Notes: generated by a model from the letters alone, not told the origin. A stretch of 64,000 nt of DNA from Paenibacillus sp. J45TS6 (GCF_018403285.1 NZ_BOSJ01000013.1:1-64000), one strand, 5' to 3'. Shown: positions 1-10,699, numbered from the stretch's first letter. Program-made: numbers and translations.

Positions 1-150
1 GCTAAGATGTGAATAGCTCATGGACTGATTCTCCTGTGTGAATTTGGTGTGGTAACTTAATTCTACACGAATCAGGCCATGGGCCATTTTTATTTTTTGA
101 GTAAGGTGTCGCACTTCATATTACAATTCGTCATATGATAAACCATTCAT
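1..150. repeat. Degenerate duplicated segment with IS256-like end
   Basis: This stretch is recognisably similar to 27780-27895: both share an ACTGATTCT block, a GTGTGAAT block and a closing CTTCATATTACAAT block. The part around 35-66 also resembles the outer end of the complete IS256 element seen near 3636-3665 (shared GGTGTGGTAACTT and ATTCTACA). The simplest reading is an old IS256-type end next to the 3' end of the small gene on the minus strand, with a second decayed copy about 27.8 kb away. Confidence 0.5.
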
Positions 151-369
151 AAGATGACTATATCCAAAATAATAAACGATATGATCTTTAAAGGAATGAG
201 TAGTAGTCCCCGTTTCAACAAGTTCTTTGTGAATTTTTTTTGCTAAAGTCATTAGCTCATCTGACAAGGATAAAACCATTTCCCAGTTTTCTACTGCATA
301 ATTTATTTGCATCAAATTCACAATAGTGTCCAAGTCTAAGGGCTCTTTATAGGGATGATGTACATTCAT
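121..369 (-). CDS. Hypothetical small protein (82 aa)
   Basis: An 82-residue soluble, acidic, largely helical protein I cannot assign to a family. The ATG at 369 follows a GAGGAGA ribosome site at normal spacing, which supports expression. There is no signal peptide or membrane segment. Its last codons and downstream flank are duplicated in decayed form near 27880-27900, where the reading frame is lost. It stands alone, with no operon partner inside the window. Confidence 0.6.
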   Translation of the reverse strand: MNVHHPYKEPLDLDTIVNLMQINYAVENWEMVLSLSDELMTLAKKIHKELVETGTTTHSFKDHIVYYFGYSHLMNGLSYDEL

Positions 370-639
370 TAATGTCTCTCCTCGTCAATTTTATAGAAAT
401 ATTTACTATATTTTACAGTGAAAACTGATAGATGGTCAATAAATTATAGAAAGGACTATGAAATTGTGACGAAATGGTTATAAGGAGCTACTATCCACGG
501 GTCTGAAGTTAGTGTATTCAACCTCCGAAACATATGATTTATACAATATGTGAAAAATTCATAATAGAAAATATACATATCGCATACTATTTGAACATAA
601 TCACCTTTTTTCTAATCTCACCATACTTCAGACTGGAAA

Positions 640-1020
640 AAAGGTCCCTAATACGACAGTAAAAGCACATGGGTGGTCTTTACATTGGTTATAAAATGTA
701 AGACCAACATTGTCTTTAATTCAAAGTATCAGCTATTACTTTCAGAACCGGGATGGTTGGGAAGTACTGTTACATTTCTTAGTGCACGATCAAGCAATAT
801 AATCGACTTACAAAGAAGATTAGTAAAAGCGATTTTTCATTACTAGAACTTTTAGAATCGTTAATATGAAGTGAATATAATTCTCATATCGACCTTGGGG
901 CATACCTATTAAGGCTTGAACCAGATAAAAATATTCAATTAAAACTAGTAACTAAAGGGAATCAACTAATGATAGATGGTAGCTTAATAGTTAAACTGCA
1001 GTTTTTATGCCGCAAGTTGT
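640..1020 (+). pseudogene. Decayed coding remnant, family unknown
   Basis: The 370-1106 gap holds no intact gene. From about 870 to 1020 the plus strand reads openly as a protein-like segment (SEYNSHIDLGAYLLRL, then LVTKGNQLMIDGSL), preceded by shorter open pieces in other frames. It has no start or ribosome site, so I read it as a remnant. No function can be proposed. Confidence 0.3.
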
Positions 1021-1106
1021 CTGTTATAAAATTTTATAAAATAGAATATAAAAATTGTTATAATAGAAGCTTGCTTGTTAAATATTCTGTATGAAGGAGA
1101 AAAATA

Positions 1107-1754
1107 ATGGGGTCTTTTTGGAGAAAATTCATATTTTATTTAGCCGTGTTTGTTTTTGTCTTATTCATGACAGTCAATGGATATTCTGAACTCCTCACAT
1201 TTGGGATTGTTGCTGTTGTCTTACTATCATTTTTACTGCTCTATTATTATCCTCTACTCTTGGAAAAGCGCATAGATCGCTTAGAATCTTTTTTATTAAA
1301 ACAGAAAAAAACGCCTGCAATTTACATCAACTATGTCCTTGCTAACAGGCTAGAGGATGAAGCAAGGTTGGTTATAGAGCAGCTTATGAGTAAATATAAG
1401 CAGCCAGAGACACAGGCTCCGTTCAAGGCGGCATTTGGTGTTTACCAAAAGGATATGGCTATTGTTCGGGAGGCTGTTCCGTATATCCGACAATCCGATT
1501 ACCGCGCGTATTACGAAACGATCCTTCATATACAGAATGGGGAAAGAGATCAGGCGCAAATAAGACTTGAATCAATCAAGAAACAATGGATGAAATTAGC
1601 ATTGCTTGTTGAAATGGAGAGTAGTGCAGGCAACCATGAAGCAGCCATTCAGTATGCTAGGAAAGCAATAAACTCTTCTAGGGGCGTTCACTGTTATGTG
1701 CTATATAAAGAATACGAAAGAGAGTTACCGCAAGCTGTTGAAGCCATATCGTAA
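1107..1754 (+). CDS. Membrane-anchored protein with helical repeat-like tail
   Basis: A 215-residue protein starting at an ATG with a GAAGGAGA ribosome site. Residues about 8-26 and 30-48 form two hydrophobic helices, leaving a cytosolic domain of about 165 residues. That domain is alpha-helical with spacing reminiscent of TPR units (for example AAIQYARKAI near residue 187), which suggests a protein-binding platform. I know no named family for it. It is monocistronic and followed by about 350 bp without genes. Confidence 0.7.
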   Translation: MGSFWRKFIFYLAVFVFVLFMTVNGYSELLTFGIVAVVLLSFLLLYYYPLLLEKRIDRLESFLLKQKKTPAIYINYVLANRLEDEARLVIEQLMSKYKQPETQAPFKAAFGVYQKDMAIVREAVPYIRQSDYRAYYETILHIQNGERDQAQIRLESIKKQWMKLALLVEMESSAGNHEAAIQYARKAINSSRGVHCYVLYKEYERELPQAVEAIS

Positions 1755-2106
1755 ACTCACTTGACACATTTAGCTAGGCATATTTTATGCATCAGATTCG
1801 CCACCAAACGGGTCGCGTGAATTAATTTTTCAGGCCTTCACCTTTTGATTAACCTAATATGACATGACAACAAACAAGAAGAGAGGGTTACCAAAATAAT
1901 GGGCTCCGTCTCTTCAGGGTAACGAGTAGAATAGGTTTGGTAGGTGATATGCATTTTAAGATGTTTATTCAATAACATCCAATCATGATGCAGCAATCGT
2001 TTACAATCTTCTATTCGTAATAAGTAGCCGTATAGAATTACATTTCACTAAATAATTGAACAATATTGTACAGTAGCATTAAGAAAAGCGTTGTCATAAA
2101 GCAACG
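1755..2106. other. Intergenic, no gene seen
   Basis: Both strands are closed by frequent stops. I see no hairpin with a T-run and no similarity to other parts of the window. It separates the plus-strand membrane gene from the convergent minus-strand small gene. Confidence 0.5.
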
Positions 2107-2301
2107 CTAAGTTCGAGGGTGTCTATATAAAGCTACAACACTAGAAACAAAGCCTATCAATCCAGTTATAAAGAATATATATGATACTACTAATGACATA
2201 CCTTCTATGTTGTTAGTAAAGATTCTATATCCTCCTACTGTGCATATCCCAAAACAACTAATCAAACCAATGAATATGTTAAATTTACGTTTGTCTGCCA
2301 A
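2107..2301 (-). CDS. Small two-helix membrane protein
   Basis: A 64-residue protein with a TTG start preceded by CGGAGGTG, a strong ribosome site. Two hydrophobic helices (about residues 8-26 and 36-56) with a short loop make it an integral membrane protein. The C-terminal tail is short and basic (YRHPRT). The IS256 element inserted about 70 bp upstream of its start and may have separated it from its native promoter. No family recognised. Confidence 0.65.
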   Translation of the reverse strand: MADKRKFNIFIGLISCFGICTVGGYRIFTNNIEGMSLVVSYIFFITGLIGFVSSVVALYRHPRT

Positions 2302-2373
2302 AAAAACACCTCCGAATAATAATGTATTTATTTTGTTAACACAAAACTAATTGTTAGTTAACTTTCTCCTCAA

Positions 2374-3718
2374 GGTAGCGTCAAGAATTTTGTGTAAATG
2401 AAAATAACCTTCTCTTGTAGAAGTGATGTTAGTCTCTAGTGATGAACATCGCTTGGAGTTCGGCACGTGCTTGATCAAAGCCAATGTGACAACGAGTAGT
2501 AAATCGCTGGTTATAGATTTCAAACTGTGAAACCAGAAACTTCTCAAGAGCTTCTTCATGTGGGAATTGCTCTTTGCGCTTAGTATATCTCTTAATTTGT
2601 TTATTGAAAGATTCAATTAAATTGGTTGAATAAATGCTTCTCCATATGGACTTTGGAAAACTGTAGAATGTGAAGATATATGGATTTTCTCGTAGAGATG
2701 TAACGACCTTGGGATAGATGGGTTTCCATTTGTCACAGAACGATTCTAGAGCAGCTTTGCCAGCTTGTTCATGGTCAGCTCTGTACACCGATTTAAAGTC
2801 TCCACAGATCTCTGCACGGTCAGATACACGTACTTTATGAGCGATATTACGTGCCAGATGAACACAACACGTTTGGTATTTGGCTTGTGGATAGACTTGC
2901 TGAGTGGCATCTACTATACCTTTTAATCCGTCTGAGATAAAGAGGAGTACTTCATGCGCACCACGTTCGCGAATATCTTGCAGGAGTTCTTTCCATACAT
3001 AGGCCGATTCGGTGGGCGCAATGGCGTACGTTAAGACTTCTTTTGAGCCATCTTCACGAATCCCCACTGCAAGATATACAGCTTCCTTAGACACCGTTTC
3101 GCGTTTAACCGCAATGTAAGTCGCATCTAAATAGACGCAAACATAACGTTTTGTTAGCGTACGCTTCATGAAGGCTTCTACATGCTCCACCATAACCTTG
3201 GTCATGTTAGATATCGTTTGAGGTGTGTAATGATGACCGTACATTTTCTCGATAAGCTCAGCAATTTCTGTCATTGTCACACCCTTTTGGAACATGTGAA
3301 TGACGAAGGATTCAAGCGTATCATTGGTCCGCTTGTACGGAGCTACCGTCTGTTGTTTAAACTCTCCGTTGCGATCACGTGGGATGTTAAGCTGCAGTTC
3401 ACCATACTCAGTGCGAAGTGTACGCGTGTAAACTCCATTGCGAGAATTTCCAGAATTCAATCCCAGCCGGTCGTACTTTTCATAGTCTAGGAATGCCGTT
3501 AATTCTGTTTCTAACAAGCGATTCATAGCTATTTCTAAGTGGCAACGAAAAACTTCGGTTATATCCTGTTTTGTGACTAGAGCTTGAACTAAATCTGTTG
3601 TAAAATGATTCATAGGGAAGACCTCTTTTCTGTGAATTGTGGTGTGGTAACTTCATTCTACAAGAAAAGGTCTTCCTTTTTGCTATTTATCTATTTACAC
3701 ATAATATTTTAAGCTCTC
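2374..3718. mobile_element. Complete IS256-family insertion sequence
   Basis: A 1345-bp element with imperfect terminal inverted repeats of about 26 bp. The left end starts GGTAGCGTC and the right end, read inward, starts GAGAGCTTA; both continue to a shared TGTGTAAAT block. It is bounded by identical 8-bp direct repeats CTCCTCAA at 2366-2373 and 3719-3726, the target duplication size expected for this family. One intact transposase gene fills it. The intact duplication suggests a comparatively recent insertion. Confidence 0.92.
2429..3613 (-). CDS. IS256-family (mutator-type) transposase
   Basis: A full-length 394-residue DDE transposase. The catalytic acidic residues fit D163 (YLDAT), D228 (ISDGLKG) and E334 (NLIESFN), and the family's C/H signature is visible as CCVHLARN near 249-256. 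The N-terminal third carries the helical DNA-binding region. The length is normal for IS256 and there is no frameshift, so the element is potentially active. The start is the ATG at 3613, just inside the right inverted repeat. Confidence 0.95.
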   Translation of the reverse strand: MNHFTTDLVQALVTKQDITEVFRCHLEIAMNRLLETELTAFLDYEKYDRLGLNSGNSRNGVYTRTLRTEYGELQLNIPRDRNGEFKQQTVAPYKRTNDTLESFVIHMFQKGVTMTEIAELIEKMYGHHYTPQTISNMTKVMVEHVEAFMKRTLTKRYVCVYLDATYIAVKRETVSKEAVYLAVGIREDGSKEVLTYAIAPTESAYVWKELLQDIRERGAHEVLLFISDGLKGIVDATQQVYPQAKYQTCCVHLARNIAHKVRVSDRAEICGDFKSVYRADHEQAGKAALESFCDKWKPIYPKVVTSLRENPYIFTFYSFPKSIWRSIYSTNLIESFNKQIKRYTKRKEQFPHEEALEKFLVSQFEIYNQRFTTRCHIGFDQARAELQAMFITRD

Positions 3719-3763
3719 CTCCTCAACCTATAGTTTGATAATAATATTACACATAAATACAAT

Positions 3764-3800
3764 AAAAAGGTATTACATCATTAAAATGTAATACCTTTTT
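3764..3800. terminator. Bidirectional terminator hairpin
   Basis: A perfect 15-bp stem (AAAAAGGTATTACAT and its complement) around a 7-nt loop, with A-run and T-run at its two ends, so it can terminate in either direction. No intact gene lies immediately before it; it probably belonged to sequence displaced by the IS256 insertion. Confidence 0.75.
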
Positions 3801-4154
3801 ATTAGTTTAATTTTAAATATTTCATTTTTACGTCTTTCTCAATTAAAACTCTTAAGATGGAAGCCCGGGGTGTAAATTTTATTAAATAAAATTACACAAA
3901 GACGATATTTAGCCCTTATTTTATTTGCCTTATTGTTGGGAAAACCTTTAATGAATCATTTTATTGCATTAAGGTGTGGATTTGTTAATACTGAACATAT
4001 TTTTTCTTCGTTTGTGTTCGAGATACCAGCGGAAATTTTTCCTAAAATTTCGTAAAGAATCGCTGATGGTAGGTTTTCCTTCAACTGATTTTTTTACTTT
4101 TTTTGCTTCCAAGTGGTGCTAGCTTGTTATCTATTTATAAGAACCTGCTGAAGG

Positions 4155-4197
4155 GCTATCTTTGAAATTCATATGAATTTCAAAGATAGCTTTTTTT
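4155..4197 (+). terminator. Strong terminator without a gene before it
   Basis: A perfect 18-bp-per-arm palindrome (GCTATCTTTGAAATTCAT and its complement) followed by TTTTTTT. About 350 bp upstream holds no open frame, so the transcript it ends is either a lost gene or a non-coding RNA. The rest of 3800-5150 is AT-rich with no supported gene. Confidence 0.75.
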
Positions 4198-5150
4198 CGT
4201 AGTCAGGCGATCCTGGCCATTTCTTTTACGTGACCCAGCAATCGTAAAGGGCAAGAGTACTTTTTTATATCAAACTGTTAGATGTTGTACCCTAACCCCC
4301 GTTCCATTGAGTATTTTAAGACTACCACTCAAACTCTGTTTTGTAGCGGTAAAAAAAATACCAGCTCAAATACTTTATCAATGTACGAAATTCATTGCGA
4401 TTCAAAGAGGAAATTGTCTTTCATAATAGGTTTACTTATGAATATGAAATATTTCTAGAAAAAAAGCAGGAATAATGTCGAATTATAGAAAAATAAGTCT
4501 ATATTTCTGGATAAAATTGTCTTACAATAAAGTCTGAAAGTGACAAATTCCACTAAGTTAAAGAAGTAACTAGCACTTTTGACTTATTGTATGAGTTTGA
4601 CACATACATCATATGATTTTAGGAGGATGGATGCAGATGTAAGTAAAAGTGAGTTGAAGCAAGTTGATATAGAAGTTTAGCGAAATTTTTTTATTCATCT
4701 TACCGTTGGAAGTTAATTTTAACATACGATCATTCTCCAACAGGGTATTTAGGCTGGATTACTGAGCCTACTATTATGAGAATCATTTTTAATTGGGGAT
4801 ATAGTTATTAACACATCAGAAGCCCCACTTATTGATGAAAAAAATTTCGAATATACTCTCACCGGTCATTCAACATTCCTAGATACATATGGCTAAAGGT
4901 TTGACTGTGTACACAAGAGTCATTTGTGTAAAAGGATTAGCCGAATTATGCCTGGTTTATCGTCCGTGCTTATCCATCGAGGTTCCTTTTATCAGGTAGC
5001 AGGCAGCTCGCAGCCGCATAATAACATGCATCCTTATACAGCATTAAATCTTATTATTGCACTCCGTCTTCCCACCAAAGAAATAATTGTTAAAGTAGAT
5101 TTGCGATACTTAATACTAGCTGCAAATTTTCTACGAGAAAGGACAAACTG

Positions 5151-8100
5151 ATGTTCAAGTTCTATGCTAAGAGTAAGGTTGCCGGAAAACTTTTTTTAGT
5201 TTTCACGCTTACCACCAGTTCGCTACTGTCAGGTCCGTGGACTGTAAATGCAGCAAGCCAAGATTCTCTTTTTGATACTCTTTTTAATGGCAGCTTGGAT
5301 ACTGAGGCAGAGTATTTTAGACCTCAGATGCCGGGCGATGTATCGTATGATGATGAAAATGAAGATAACTTTGATCCATATCTACTTGAAAAAACATGGT
5401 ATTTTCTAGAGGGAGAGCATAAATGGTTTGACAATCCAGAATATATGGGTGCTGGAGAGCCATTTACAGACACAGTAAGAAAAGATGATCCTGATGGTTA
5501 CAAGCGAAATTATTTCTATAGAATGATTACTCCCATACAAACTGGAGATTACAGTATTAGTGTCACCGAATCAACCCTAGAAGATACGGTCCTGTACTTA
5601 TACAAAGATGATTTTGACTATGAACATCCATTACATAATTTGATAGCAGGTAATGATGATATCTCGGAAGACGACGATAATTATTTATCTCAGATCAGCA
5701 ACATCTCACTTGAAGCTGGCGCAACATATTTTATGGTTATGACTGGATTTTCTAAGGGAGAGACAGGTAACGTAGCTTTTCGGGTAACTGGTCCTGATGA
5801 AGTTGGTTATAGTGATCCGGATATTTCTGGAGTTACTAATGTTTCGATAGATCTGAGCAATGCTGAAATGGTACAAGGAGAAGAACGCCAACTCACAGCT
5901 ACAGTTATGGTGGTAGGTGATGCTGCACAGACAGTGGATTGGACAAGCAATGATACTTCTGGAAAAGTCTTGGTCGATAAAAACGGCAAGGTATCAGTAG
6001 CTTCGGATACAATGCCAGGTGATTACAAGATCACTGCAACTTCGACAGTAGATAACAGCAAGTATGCAACGACAAATATTACAGTGACAGCTGCACCGAA
6101 TGAACCGGCAATTACGAATGTAAGCGTTGATCCGAGCAGGGTTGTAGTAGTGCCAGGAGAAGAGCAACAGCTCACAGCTACAGTTACGGTGGTAGGTGAA
6201 GCTGCACAGACAGTGGATTGGACAAGCGACGATACTTCCGGAAAAGTCTTGGTCGATGAAACCGGTAAAGTAACGGTAGCTTCCGATGCAACACCGGGTG
6301 ACTACTCAATCACAGCCACTTCGACGGTAGATAGTAGTAAATATGCAACGTCCATTGTTACCGTAACACGAGCATCTGCGGTAACAAGTGTAAGCATTGA
6401 TCCGAGCACGGCAGAAGTAGTGCAAGGAGGAAATCAACAGCTCACAGCTACAGTAACTGTGGTAGGCAATGCTGCACAAACAGTAAACTGGACGAAAAGT
6501 GATATATCTGGAAAAATCTCGGTTGATAAAAATGGCCTCGTTACCGTAGCTCCTGATACGAACCCAGGCTATTATACGATCATTGCAACTTCAACAGCAG
6601 ATAGCAGCAAGTATGCAACGTCCATTATTACCGTAAGACCCGCTCCTGCAGTTAAAAGTGTGAGCGTAGATCCGAATGGCTTTGAAGTGAAGCAAGGAGA
6701 AAATAGACAGCTTACTGCTACAGTAGATGTGGTAGGCGGTGCTGCACAGACAGTGCATTGGACAAGCGACGATACTTCCGGAAAAGTCTTGGTCGATGAA
6801 ACCGGTAAAGTAACGGTAGCTTCCGATGCAACACCAGGTGACTATATAATCACAGCCACTTCGACGGTAGATAGTAGTAAATATGCAACGTCCGTTGTTA
6901 CCGTAACACGAGCATCTTTGGTAACTAGTGTAAGCATAGACCCGAGCAGGGCAGAAGTAGTGCAAGGAGGAAATCAACAGCTCACAGCTACAGTAACTGT
7001 AGTAGGCGATGCGGCTCAGACAGTAAACTGGACGAAAAGTGATATATCTGGAAAAATCTCGGTTGATAAAAATGGCCTCGTAACCGTAGCTCCTGATACG
7101 AACCCAGGCTATTATACGATCATTGCAACTTCAACAGCAGATAGCAGCAAGTATGCAACGTCCATTATTACCGTAAGACCCGCTCCTGCAGTTAAAAGTG
7201 TGAGCGTAGATCCGAATGGCTTTGAAGTAAAGCAAGGAGAAAATCGACAGCTTACTGCTACAGTAGATGTGGTAGGCGGTGCTACGCAGACAGTGGATTG
7301 GACAAGCGACGATACTTCTGGAAAAGTCATGGTCGATGAAAAGGGTAAAGTAACGGTAGCTTCTGATGCAACACCGGGTGACTATATAATCACAGCCACA
7401 TCAACAGCAGACAGTAGTAAATATGCAACGTCTGTTGTTACCGTGACACCAGCTCCTGCGGTTACAAGTGTAACAGTAGATCCGAGCAGTGCTGAGTTGG
7501 TACAAGGAGAAAACCGCCAACTTTTTGCTAAAGTTACAGTGGTAGGCGGTGCAGTTCAGACAGTGAACTGGACGAGCAGTGATACTACTGGAAAAGTCTC
7601 GGTCGATAAAACCGGTAAAGTGACGGTAGCTTCCGATGCAATACCAGGGGACTACACGATTACAGCCACTTCGACGGCAGATAGTAGTAAATTCAGTACT
7701 TCTACGATTAGCGTAACACCAGCACCTGCGGTCACAAATATAAGCGTAGATCCGAGCGAAGCTGAAGTGAAGCAAGGAGAAAATCGACAGCTCACTGCTA
7801 CAGTAGCTGTGGTAGGCGGTGCTGCGAAAACGGTGAATTGGACAAGCGACGATACTTCTAAAAAAGTCTCGGTCGACGAAAAGGGCAAAGTAACGGTAGC
7901 TTCCGATGCAACACCAGGAGAGTACACGATCACAGCCACTTCGACGGTAGATAGTAGTAAATATGCAACGTCCGTTGTTACTGTAAGACCAGCTCCTGGG
8001 GTTACAAGTGTAACAGTAGATCCGAGCAGTGCTGAAGTGAAGCAAGGAGAAAATCGTCAGCTTACTGCTACAGTAGCTGTGGTAGGCGGAGCTGCGAAAA

Positions 8101-9302
8101 CGGTGAATTGGACAAGCGACGATACTTCTAAAAAAGTCTCGGTCGACGAAAAGGGCAAAGTAACGGTAGCTTCCGATGCAATACCAGGGGACTACACAAT
8201 TACAGCCACTTCGGCGGTAGATAGTAGTAAGTATGCAACGTCCGTTGTTACCGTAACACAAGCATCTGCGGTTACAAGTGTAACAGTAGATCCGAGCAGT
8301 GCTGAGTTAGTACAAGGAGAAAACCGTCAACTCACTGCTAAAGTTACAGTGGTAGGCGGTGCAGGGGAGACTGTAAACTGGACGAGCAGTGATCCTACTG
8401 GAAAAGTCTCGGTCGATAAAACCGGCAAAGTAATGGTATCTCCCGATGCAATACCAGGCGACTACACGATTACTGCCACTTCGGTTGTAGATAATAGCAA
8501 GCATGCAACCACCAATATTACAGTGATAGCTGCACCAGCTGAACTAACGTACAAGATTGCTACAATTACTGATCAAAAAGTAATGTCTCTGATTGAAGGA
8601 TACAATTCAGGAACTCAAGAAACAAAGAACGTTATCGTTTCAAACATTGGAACTGGGAATTTAACGAACTTGAAAGCAGAACTAACTGCTGGAGAAGTTA
8701 GCGCTTTTGAAATAACTTCAGTACAGGACACGTTAAAAAGTGGAGATACAAACAGCTTTGTTTTGAAAGCAAAAAATGGTTTAACAGCAGGAACCTATAC
8801 GGCAATAGTAACCTTATCTGCAGATAACATGTCTTCGGTTACGTTCCAAGTCACACAAGTTGTGAACTTGCCGAGTGTTCCAGAAATTCCTCAAACGCCA
8901 GTTTCAACAACTCCTGTATCCACAACACCTTCTCAACAACCTGCAGATACAGAAGTTGAAGTTTTGGTAAACGGTGAAATCGAGAGAGCAGGAAAACTGG
9001 TTAATTCTATTTTAAATAACCAAACTGTCTCGATGGTTATAGTAGATCCAAATAAGCTTAATGAGAAGTTGGCGCAAGAAGGTGATCATGCTGTGGTGAC
9101 GATCCCTGTTATTAATGGATCTGACGTTGTAATCGGGGAATTAGATGGACAGATGATCAAAAATTTGGAACAGAAGCAAGCAGTAGTGAAAATTCAGACA
9201 AATAATGCTACTTATACATTACCTGCTCAGGAAATTGATATTGACGCAATCTCTAAACAGATTGGACAGACTGTTCCTCTCAGATATCAAGGTTCAGATT
9301 AA
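5151..9302 (+). CDS. Secreted surface protein with ten Ig-like repeats
   Basis: A 1383-residue exported protein. The ATG at 5151 follows GAAAGGA and begins a signal peptide with a basic N-terminus, hydrophobic core and cleavage near VNA-AS (residues 33-36). Residues about 40-220 form an acidic domain that resembles a pre-peptidase C-terminal type beta-sandwich (MTGFSKGETGNVAFRVTGP). Residues about 226-1128 are ten roughly 90-residue bacterial-Ig-like repeats with the signatures QLTATV, TVDWTS and GDYTITATS. After these come an NEAT-free beta domain and a PVSTTP linker, then a conserved surface-protein domain (VNGEIERAGKL). The frame ends at 9302 through a frameshift, which leaves the SLH anchor in another frame. 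As it stands the product would be secreted and not wall-bound. Confidence 0.85.
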   Translation: MFKFYAKSKVAGKLFLVFTLTTSSLLSGPWTVNAASQDSLFDTLFNGSLDTEAEYFRPQMPGDVSYDDENEDNFDPYLLEKTWYFLEGEHKWFDNPEYMGAGEPFTDTVRKDDPDGYKRNYFYRMITPIQTGDYSISVTESTLEDTVLYLYKDDFDYEHPLHNLIAGNDDISEDDDNYLSQISNISLEAGATYFMVMTGFSKGETGNVAFRVTGPDEVGYSDPDISGVTNVSIDLSNAEMVQGEERQLTATVMVVGDAAQTVDWTSNDTSGKVLVDKNGKVSVASDTMPGDYKITATSTVDNSKYATTNITVTAAPNEPAITNVSVDPSRVVVVPGEEQQLTATVTVVGEAAQTVDWTSDDTSGKVLVDETGKVTVASDATPGDYSITATSTVDSSKYATSIVTVTRASAVTSVSIDPSTAEVVQGGNQQLTATVTVVGNAAQTVNWTKSDISGKISVDKNGLVTVAPDTNPGYYTIIATSTADSSKYATSIITVRPAPAVKSVSVDPNGFEVKQGENRQLTATVDVVGGAAQTVHWTSDDTSGKVLVDETGKVTVASDATPGDYIITATSTVDSSKYATSVVTVTRASLVTSVSIDPSRAEVVQGGNQQLTATVTVVGDAAQTVNWTKSDISGKISVDKNGLVTVAPDTNPGYYTIIATSTADSSKYATSIITVRPAPAVKSVSVDPNGFEVKQGENRQLTATVDVVGGATQTVDWTSDDTSGKVMVDEKGKVTVASDATPGDYIITATSTADSSKYATSVVTVTPAPAVTSVTVDPSSAELVQGENRQLFAKVTVVGGAVQTVNWTSSDTTGKVSVDKTGKVTVASDAIPGDYTITATSTADSSKFSTSTISVTPAPAVTNISVDPSEAEVKQGENRQLTATVAVVGGAAKTVNWTSDDTSKKVSVDEKGKVTVASDATPGEYTITATSTVDSSKYATSVVTVRPAPGVTSVTVDPSSAEVKQGENRQLTATVAVVGGAAKTVNWTSDDTSKKVSVDEKGKVTVASDAIPGDYTITATSAVDSSKYATSVVTVTQASAVTSVTVDPSSAELVQGENRQLTAKVTVVGGAGETVNWTSSDPTGKVSVDKTGKVMVSPDAIPGDYTITATSVVDNSKHATTNITVIAAPAELTYKIATITDQKVMSLIEGYNSGTQETKNVIVSNIGTGNLTNLKAELTAGEVSAFEITSVQDTLKSGDTNSFVLKAKNGLTAGTYTAIVTLSADNMSSVTFQVTQVVNLPSVPEIPQTPVSTTPVSTTPSQQPADTEVEVLVNGEIERAGKLVNSILNNQTVSMVIVDPNKLNEKLAQEGDHAVVTIPVINGSDVVIGELDGQMIKNLEQKQAVVKIQTNNATYTLPAQEIDIDAISKQIGQTVPLRYQGSD
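5826..8540 (+). repeat. Ten tandem ~270-bp repeats coding Ig-like domains
   Basis: Ten in-frame units of about 267-273 bp. Units 3 and 5, 4 and 6, and 8 and 9 are near identical at DNA level (for example the stretches at 6440-6660 and 6980-7200), showing duplication of a two-unit block and recent gene conversion. Long antisense open frames across this region come from the repeat's codon pattern and are not genes. Confidence 0.9.
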
Positions 9303-10197
9303 AATTGCTTTAACTGAACCAGCGATAAACCAGGCTGTTCAACGTGCAGCAGACAAAGCTGGCCTGAGTATTGTCGCTCCACCAGTTGATTTCTCAATTG
9401 TAGGATCTTATGAGAACAAGTCAGTTGATATCAACCGTTTTAATGTTTATGTGGAACGTTCTATTGCTCTTCCAGATGGGATAGAGCCTAGCCAAATTAC
9501 AACCGGTGTTGTCATCGATTCTAATGGCAATGTTCGTCATGTTCCAACTAAAGTGGTACAGATAAATGGAATCTACTGTGCAGTCATCAACAGCTTAACA
9601 AATAGTACCTATGCAGTGGTGTGGAATCCTCTTGAGTTCAGCGATGTGAGCCATCACTGGGCAAAAGAAGCAGTTAACGACATGGGGGCTAGGATGATTG
9701 TCAAGGGGACAGGGCATGAATTGTTCACGCCTGATAAGGAAATCACAAGAGCAGAATTCGCTTCTATTATTGTTAGAGCTTTAGGATTAAACGAAGAAAA
9801 TGATTCCTCTAACTTTGGAGATGTGGGGTCATCGGCTTGGTATGCAGGAGCGGTACAAACCGCTTACGATTATAAGTTGATTAATGGCTTGGGAGATGGA
9901 TTGTTCCATCCTACGGAGAAAATCACTCGTGAGCAGGCGTTAGTTATTATAACAAAAGCGATGCAACTCACGGATCTTAAGGTTGATTGGTCACAGCAAG
10001 ATTCTGAAGAGATTTTAAATTCGTATACTGATGCTAAGAAGGTGTCTTCTTGGGCAAAAGACGCCACTGCAATCGTTTTACTAACTGGAATCTTAAACGG
10101 TAAGAGCGACCAAATCCTTGCTCCAAAGGATTTCATAACGCGAGCAGAAATAGCTGCATTGATGCAAAGGCTGTTACAAAAATCAGATCTAATTTGA
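9283..10197 (+). pseudogene. SLH-anchor part of the surface protein, frameshifted
   Basis: This frame continues the surface protein without a gap in sense: the upstream frame reaches QTVPL near 9279 and this frame continues SDIKVQIKIALTEP. Restoring two bases in the CTCTC run at 9277-9281 would join them. It encodes the rest of the conserved domain and three C-terminal SLH domains, from about 9640 (FSDVSHHWAKEAV), 9825 (FGDVGSSAWYAGAV) and 10025 (SYTDAKKVSSWAKDAT). SLH domains bind pyruvylated secondary cell-wall polymer. No ribosome site supports independent translation. Confidence 0.85.
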
Positions 10198-10343
10198 CCG
10201 TGATATTAACTATGATGCGTGCAGGATGAGTCTTTTCTCTTTCAGTTGTTTAGAGATACACGAAAGTCGACCTCAAGGCGTTTATCCAGAGGAGATACTT
10301 ATTAAAGATTTTCACTAAACTACTAAATGTAGCGTAAAATATG

Positions 10344-10379
10344 AAAACCGTCTTCAGTGAATCACTGAGACGGTTTTTT
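10344..10379 (+). terminator. Terminator of the surface-protein gene
   Basis: The stem AAACCGTCT-CAGTGA pairs with TCACTGAGACGGTTT and runs into TTTTTTG. It lies about 150 bp after the SLH stop codon, which fits a transcript that still spans the whole broken gene. Confidence 0.8.
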
Positions 10380-10699
10380 GACTATTGTGCTCAAATCCGT
10401 ATATTTTATCGGTTAAAAGTTTAAAAATTTATTTTCATAATACTGAACAAGCTCATCCAGATCATTAGTTGTTAACAATTTCAGCGGTTTCATCACCTTC
10501 AGATTGGATTATTAGCTGGATAAGTACATTATATATATATTGTTTAGTCAATTATTAAATATATGAATTTTAAATTAAGTGAATATTCCGTCGTAATAGC
10601 TTTTACATATATATCGCAATTTATATGAAGGAACTCCTCTATTTTCGTGTTTTCATCAAACATCTTACTTGTGTAAGGCTTGTAATTAGCATATAACTG

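Noticed and set aside
4924-5151. 75-codon frame overlapping the start of the surface-protein gene
   Set aside because: No ribosome site, no protein-like features, and it covers the promoter region of the next gene.
5706-8504. Long open frames on the minus strand across the Ig-like repeats
   Set aside because: They repeat with the 270-bp period of the sense gene, lack ribosome sites and arise from its codon pattern.
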